A DNA stretch of 64,000 nucleotides from Portulaca oleracea. Lineage: Eukaryota > Streptophyta > Magnoliopsida > Caryophyllales > Portulacaceae. The stretch lies in assembly GCA_029582165.1 (NCBI GenBank), contig CM055892.1, positions 7,443,754 through 7,507,753 of the forward strand, in the 5' to 3' direction. This document shows, one piece after another, positions 58,444 through 64,000 of this stretch. The translations under genes were made by a program, and so were the position numbers. The notes beneath the pieces are model-generated. The model did no database searches, was not told the DNA's origin, and worked only from the letters and a program-made list of their open reading frames with translations. How positions within the stretch are numbered: the stretch's first letter is position 1; each line of letters begins with the position of its first letter.

Positions 58444-60562
58444 ACTCACAAGTGATCATATATAAACTTCTTCTTCAAAGCCCTTCTTCCTTCTTTGTAA
58501 GATGTCTTTCCATATGTGTTGTTCCCGTCAACTTGCTTCTTGAAGAGACTACAAACTCTCTTCTTAAACGCTTTGAAATCATCATAGATTCCTTTGATGC
58601 TTGACTTGAACTTCCACTTTCTTCCAAATTTTCTCATAACTAATCCAATGACATTATGGAACTTCAAATCTCGTTTCTTCAGAGAATGTAGAAACCTCAT
58701 ATAACTTCTCAACTTCAAAGTATAGATTCATAAGCTCGTAACTCATGATGAAGACAATAGTAAGACTTCCTTGAATCCATGGTACTTCAACCTTAGAATT
58801 CAAGCTTTCATCTCCATATAGTATAGAAGGATTGCAAATATCACAACATTGTAATGGTACATACTCTTTCAAAATATGTTGCATACTATGAGAATCAAAA
58901 CCGTTGATGTAGTTATGCACGAATTGAGCTTGATCCCAAAGAGATAAGTGAGAGAAGTCACTTGTCGATGGTGCTTGTCTTTCATCCAAATATTCACAAA
59001 TGAGAACAAGTGATGGCATAGGATCTTGATCCTTTATACGCTTACGGTTTCCAACCTCCATTGGTGTAAGAATTAGACTCCTTGGTTCTTCAAATTCATG
59101 ATACTTATTCTCCATAAGTGTCATAAGAATGCTGATCCTCCGTGGGCCATGAGTTACAAGAGGGTAATAAGGACGTCTCTTGGAGCATGATACTCCAATC
59201 ATACAACTTTGATTTTCCAAACAAAGTATAACAAAATCCATAGAAGTAATATTACAATATAATGAATCTTTGCAAATCTTGTAAAAACAAAGACTTACTA
59301 AACTTCTTGGATCAAGGTGTATGTTGTCGTCATAAACGTGTAGAGTAGGAAGTGAATAGCTCTCCAAATCCTTCATTTTGATCCTCTTTGTAGAAACGTC
59401 AATGTCAAGATCAATGCCCTCAATACTACAATGGGAAGTACAATCTTCTCCTCTTGATTCAATGGACATACTTCTTTTGAATGGTATATTGAGAGTAAGA
59501 AATAGGCTCTCTTTGTTGTAGATCATTTGATACACTAGTCTCTTTCAAGACTCTACTTACAACAAGCAACTCTTCTCCACTTAATTCTTCTACATACATC
59601 GTTTCTAGTACAATATCCTCTTCTTTTTCTTCCTCGTGTACTTCATGAGGCACGCTACATACCTCATTTATGCCAAGTTTATGAACATCCTCATGCTCGT
59701 CAAATACATCAAATACCACACTTTCAATTTACAGTTTGCATGCTTAATGATGTTTGACAATCAACCAAAGATACTTCTTTCTCCTTAGGACATGCACTTT
59801 CAATATGATCAAAACTTTGGCAATGTAGACATGTACTTGGAACAATGATTTCCTTTTCTTGACAATAGGAGTGGGAAGGTTTTGGGCTGTTTGAGGAGTT
59901 TTGGGCAGTAGGTATAGAGAGGTCTAAGGCTTGTTTGTGGAGCTATGGATAGGATGTTGTAGGGGCTGTTTTGTAGGTCTTTCGTGAGGTTTGGGATTGA
60001 TTTGGGGCTGTTTTGGGATGTTCTTGGCGTGGGGTTTTGTGGTTGGTATGTTTGGTTTTAGTTGTAGATGGTTCTCACCCCAAGTTTCTTTCATCTTTGC
60101 CTCCATCTCAACATTAAAAGCCAAAGAACTTAACTCTTCCAAGTTTGAATAAAATTGACATACAACAATATCTCCAATGTAATCATTAAGACCACTTAAG
60201 TAACATACCAAGACTTGGGGGTCATCCTCCTCAAGAGCATACTTCCATAGTTGCATTCTGAATTGTATCGTGTATGGAACCACGTCCATGCTCCCTTGCT
60301 TCATTCTTGCAAGTTTGATGATGTGGTCTCTTTTGATAGGCGAAAATTCTTCTTGGACATGATATCCCTTCTTCTTATTCAAACGTGTGCTCCATTCGTA
60401 AGGAGCTTCATATTCATCATTAGAAGAGTGAACCACACGTGATTTTGCGCTTCTTGATCCCTTTGGAAGAATTCCACATTCTTCCATTTGCTTGGCAAGA
60501 TCATCAATTTGTTGCTTCAAGCATTGTAGCTCACGTTGGGAATTCTTGCTAGAATCGTCCAT
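58444..60562 (-). pseudogene. B4 gag-derived frame with internal deletion
   Basis: The ATG is at 60560-60562 (MDDSSKNSQ). The gag opening and proline-rich linker are open to 59924. The knuckle CLHCQSFDHIESAC is present at about 59790-59832, and 59719-59459 is an acidic region. A 293-codon stretch (59535-58654) carries the decayed protease and LICEYLDERQAPSTSD. It then passes at 58846-58854 from EYVPLQC straight into CDICNPSILYGDE, skipping the RT remnant and zinc-finger-like region. The C-terminal module follows (58718-58446) and ends at a stop near 58444. Confidence 0.82.
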
Positions 60563-60708
60563 CTTGATCAATCTTGGTGCAAAAAGATTGCAAGATTCAT
60601 GGTTTAGGGGCTTTGGATGGGTAAAGGACGAGAGATTTGTATTTGGGGCGGATTGTGTTTGGGCTATGGGTTCTTTGTGGAGTTTATGGTTCTTTATGAG
60701 TTCTTTAT

Positions 60709-61689
60709 TGATGCATAATGAGACCAAGGAACAATCTCATTACACAAAATCTAAGGATCTTTAAAAACGAAGATAGGAATCCTCTATCTCAAAGTTCCAA
60801 AGAATCAAAAATGGCATAGAAATGGATGAAAAAGGATGGAAAGAACTACGAAAGATGGTTACCAAATAGATGGAAACAATGAACAAATGAATGATGAATG
60901 AACGAGTGAACGAATGGACGAATGTTGAATGATGAATGATGATGACGAATGAATGCTTGGACGTGAATGTTGAAGAACTCACGTTTCTTGATGAATGCTT
61001 GATGAATTCTTGTTGAATTCTTGATGAATAACACGAAATGGATGATAAATGGATGAATAACGACGGATAGATGATGGCTTTTGAAGACTCTTAGAAGGAT
61101 ATAGCCACACCACCTTCAAGAGACCTTCAATTCCTTCCTTTCACCTTCAAGGATGCCACCCTTGAATAGAAGAAGGGGATAACTTCGAAACTCCTCAGAG
61201 AAAGCGAAAACTAGCACAAAAGCTAGAGAGAAAACAACACCATGTGTTTACTTTGTATTTGATATATTGAATGAATGAGATTACAAGAGGCCTAAGGGGG
61301 GTATTTATAGTAATCCTAGCCCTCCCTAAACGTGCACAAATCAAGAAATAGGCCCCTTGAGGCTTACATCATCTATTCTAATGATTACATCATAAAGAAA
61401 ACAATATACTAAACTATATTACAAATATGAATAACTCCTTGGATTCTCATCCAAATTCAAAGATTCTTGAACCATATGAAAGCTCTTGGAATGTAGAATA
61501 ATCCCTTCTAGGATGACTTCTATGATAGCTTCACGGTCCTTGAATTAAGGAGCAAAAGTATACGTCCGCATGAGTTGATCCCTTCCAAGTAGAGAGATAA
61601 AAGAGAGACTTGAACTCTTCTACCTTCTAGGTGAGTATTAGATGTCTCCATGGTTGACCTTGATGCATAAGGCCATCAATTATGCATCA
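60709..61689 (-). repeat. A2 3' LTR (981 bp)
   Basis: The ends match the array LTR, with the TATA box at 61302-61309. It shares the dispersed-type variants (CACGGTCC, CCCTTCTAGG) with the two solo LTRs. Parts of U5/R (about 61080-61260) resemble family B. Confidence 0.92.
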
Positions 61690-63450
61690 TACACCCCCGG
61701 TTGAAAAAGTTTGTCCTCAAACTTGGAAAACCAACCCTTACTTGCCTTCTTTACAAAGACTTTCTTCTTGAAAGCTTTGAAGTCATCGTAGATTCCTTTG
61801 ATGAACTTCCTAAACTTTCTTCCGATGATTTCTCGAACACCATAAGACTTGGACTTGCATTTCTTCATCGTGAACGTGGGTTGTTCACGTTGCTTCTCAC
61901 TCCCCAAGTCTATTCTTACCACTTTACCCTTGTCATTTAGCATGAAACAATGTACCTTGATGACTTGGGCTATTTCATCCTTTCGAATTCTTGGCCTTTC
62001 AACCAAGTGATCTAAGTAGATAGCTCTTGGATGCTCATGGAAGATATGCTTCATAGGAAGATTCAAAATGTGATGGATACTTGGATCCGTTTCATTCTTC
62101 TCCAAATGTATAAGAATAGGATCCTTATATTCTTTATTCCCTCGATACTCTTTTTTCATGATCGACACAAGATGGCTTTCTTCCTTCTTAGGCCGTGTGG
62201 TATAAGATGGAAGTAGAGATGCATCAAGAGGCATGATATTCCTATCAAGCAACTTTGGTCCTTCCAACAAAGTATGACAAGAATCCATAGAAGTAATTTT
62301 GATATAATGAATCTTTGCAAATTTTGTAAAAGCAAAGACTTACTAAACTTCTTGGATTGAAATGAATGAACTTGTCATGGCTTAACCCTTGCGTAAGGAC
62401 AACAATATACCCATAAGAGGCACTACTTTCCTTTTCTTGGTTCAATGAACATATTTCCCCTTTGTTGGTATAAGGAGAGATCTTGCACTCTCTTTGTGGA
62501 TGTTCATACGCCACACTTACTCCCTTTGTCACAAGCCACTTTTCCATATGCTCCTCTTCCACCTTTTCTTCCTCTTTATTCTCCTCCTCATATCGACATT
62601 CCCAATTTCTTCTTCCTTTGCATTAACCTTAAATTCTTCTCCTTTCATATTAACGCCAACTTCCTCTTCCTTTTCCTCCTCAAATGGTTTGTTATCATGT
62701 GCTTGGCACCCTAGAAGGCACTTCTTTCTTGTTAGGACACTCCGATTCAATGTGACCTAAACTTTGCAATGATAACAACTCCTTGGGGCTAGTGGCGTTG
62801 GTTCTTGGACGTGGGGTTTGGGAATGGATGAGGTTGATCTTGTGGAGGTTGTTTTGTGGAGTGATGGGCAATAGGTTTGGGACGAATATGGGGCTTGATT
62901 TGAATGCCCTTGGCGTGATGTTGTGGGGTTGATTTGGAAGGTTTGTGACGTGTGTGGGTTTCATCCCTAAGCTCTTTACTCTTTGCTCGTTCTTCACAAT
63001 CACGAGCTAAAAGCTTAACTCCTCCAAACTAAAGTGAGGTTGATCTATAACAACACGCTGAATATAGTCATTAAGACCAAGAAAGTAGTATACCAAAATC
63101 GTGGATCATCCTCCTTAAGGCCATTCTTCCACAATTGCCACTTGAACTCTATTGTATAATCAAATACATCCATACTCCTTGCTCAATTCCTTCAAGATTG
63201 TTGATGGAGTCACTTTTATAATCGGATCGCAAGAAATCTTCTTGAACTTTCTTCCCATTCTTTTGTTGGGATGTTTACTCCGCATAAGGTGCTTCATTTT
63301 CAACCTTAAAGAGTGAACCACACGTGATCTTGCGCTTCTTGACCCTTTTGAAAGAATCCACATTCTTCCATTTGCTTTTCAAGATCATTGATTTGTTGCT
63401 CCAAGCATTGTAGCTCACGTTGGGAATTCTTGCGGACCTTTGCATTCCAT
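61680..63450 (-). pseudogene. A2 mosaic gag-derived frame
   Basis: The 3' part (62288-61680, 202 codons) is open and ends as in the array: LNLPMKHIFHEHPRAIYLDH, the KVHCFMLNDKGKVVRI linker, KFIKGIYDDFKAFKKK, and FQPGVYDA with the stop in the LTR. It carries short in-frame insertions (DLG, EII). Upstream of about 62200 the sequence instead matches B0: MDSCHTLLEGPKLLDR, MEKWLVTKGVSVAYEHPQRE, an acidic region and a proline-rich linker. The zinc knuckle position reads LLSLQSLGHIESEC and is damaged. Gag near 63420 is B-type (QRELQCLEQQINDLEKQ) behind an A-type leader. Several frameshifts are present, and neither nearby ATG (63448-63450 or 63443-63445) is in the gag frame. Confidence 0.8.
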
Positions 63451-63761
63451 TAGAACCTATCTTGATTCAAAAAGATCACAAAAAACTCATGGTAGGAAAG
63501 GTTAGCACGAATGGGACGTGGGTATGGGACGGATTTGGGTAGGCTTGTGTTTAGTTTTTGGGTTCTTTGTGGAGCTTGGGGTTCTTTATGAGTTCTTGAT
63601 GGGTTCTTGATGAGTTCTTGGAAGAACTATCAAGGGAAACGTGTGATGGAGAGATGATGGGAATATTTTGTGATGGGCGTGTGAGAAGCGTGTGTGGAAT
63701 GGAAAGATTGTAAAAGATTGGAGAAAGATTGTTTCAAGAACTAAGAGATTCAAACTCCTTA

Positions 63762-63773
63762 GCTCTGATACCA
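63762..63773 (-). promoter_or_regulatory. Primer-binding site (tRNA-Met), A2
   Basis: TGGTATCAGAGC on the minus strand, 4 nt from the 5' LTR. Confidence 0.9.
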
Positions 63774-63777
63774 AATT

Positions 63778-64000
63778 TGATGCATAATGAGACCAAGGAA
63801 CAATCTCATTACACAAAATCTAAGGATCTTTAAAAACGAAGATAGGAATCCTCTATCTCAAAGTTCCAAAGAATCAAAAATGGCATAGAAATGGATGAAA
63901 AAGGATGGAAAGAACTACGAAAGATGGTTACCAAATAGATGGAAACAATGAACAAATGAATGATGAATGAACGAGTGAACGAATGGACGAATGTTGAATG
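63778..64000 (-). repeat. A2 5' LTR (partial, U5 end)
   Basis: It matches 60709-60931 base for base by eye and continues past the window. Confidence 0.92.

Larger units (their letters stand above)
57283..60708 (-). mobile_element. Element B4 (B3 subfamily, minus), internally deleted, interrupted by A2
   Basis: The 3' LTR is 57283-58348 and the internal region 58349-60708. The 5' LTR lies beyond A2, outside the window. The left target site is AAAGA (57278-57282). Relative to B3 it lacks about 975 bp at 58846-58854. Confidence 0.88.
60709..64000 (-). mobile_element. Element A2 (family A ends, mosaic interior), minus, runs off the right edge
   Basis: The 3' LTR is 60709-61689, the internal region 61690-63777 and the 5' LTR 63778 to beyond 64000. 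It is inserted in the leader of B4 (left target site TTTAT, 60704-60708). Its interior switches from A-type to B0-type and back. Confidence 0.88.

Noticed and set aside
33124..60708. Possible host gene in the long family-B frames
   Set aside because: All are bounded by LTRs and PBS/PPT with TSDs, and match gag, protease or RT remnants in order.
60562..60727. Open frame entering B4 gag from the A2 LTR
   Set aside because: The apparent start is a TTG in the A2 LTR. The true gag ATG is at 60560-60562 and the upstream part is a chance fusion from the insertion.

Overview
The window is nuclear DNA of a plant, almost certainly pericentromeric or other repeat-rich heterochromatin. I see no host gene, tRNA or rRNA gene. 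Everything I can explain is LTR retrotransposon of the Ty3/gypsy type. The initiator-tRNA-Met primer-binding site (TGGTATCAGAGC), the 5-bp target-site duplications and the gag/protease/RT sequence (zinc knuckle CX2CX4HX4C, LLGRPW, YFDD) are those of plant chromovirus-like Ty3/gypsy elements. A CRM-like clade is my best guess from the protease and RT motifs; it is not verified. The species cannot be told from the sequence.

Region 1 (1-30942) is a head-to-tail array with a period of about 3.27-3.31 kb, all on the minus strand. It alternates one LTR (about 0.96-0.98 kb, family 'A') with one internal region (about 2.3 kb) and runs off the left edge: 10 LTRs (the last truncated), 9 complete internal regions and one partial one. 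Neighbouring elements share LTRs. Each internal region has a PBS position, a leader, and one long gag-zinc knuckle-protease frame joined to a short unrecognised linker and a C-terminal module. RT, RNase H and integrase are absent. This is a non-autonomous TR-GAG-like element turned into a macrosatellite. Every copy has frameshifts.

Region 2 (30943-64000) is a nest of insertions ordered by orientation and target-site duplications. A remnant 'E' (+, 31214-33123) carries gag and a genuine RT with YFDD. It is cut by 'B0' (-, from 33124). B0 is cut by 'B1' (+, 35377-52484, TSD AGTAT), by a solo A-type LTR (53653-54640, TSD CATGT) and by 'D' (+, from 54874). B1 is cut by 'B2' (-, 38574-44972, TSD GAGAA) and, inside its 3' LTR, by 'B3' (-, 46394-51990, TSD TAGGG). 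B2 carries another solo A-type LTR (41785-42731, TSD GTAGC). D is cut by 'B4' (-, from 57283), and B4 is cut by 'A2' (-, from 60709), which runs off the right edge.

Family B (B0, B1, B2 and the subfamily B3/B4) is a second non-autonomous group. It has a long gag-derived frame with decayed protease, an RT scrap with YFDN in place of YFDD, an integrase zinc-finger-like stretch and the same C-terminal module as family A. The E remnant is the only piece in the window with intact-looking RT motifs, so it represents the kind of autonomous partner these families would need. Many frame-breaking differences between copies sit at CG dinucleotides or homopolymers, so part of the apparent decay may be long-read consensus error.
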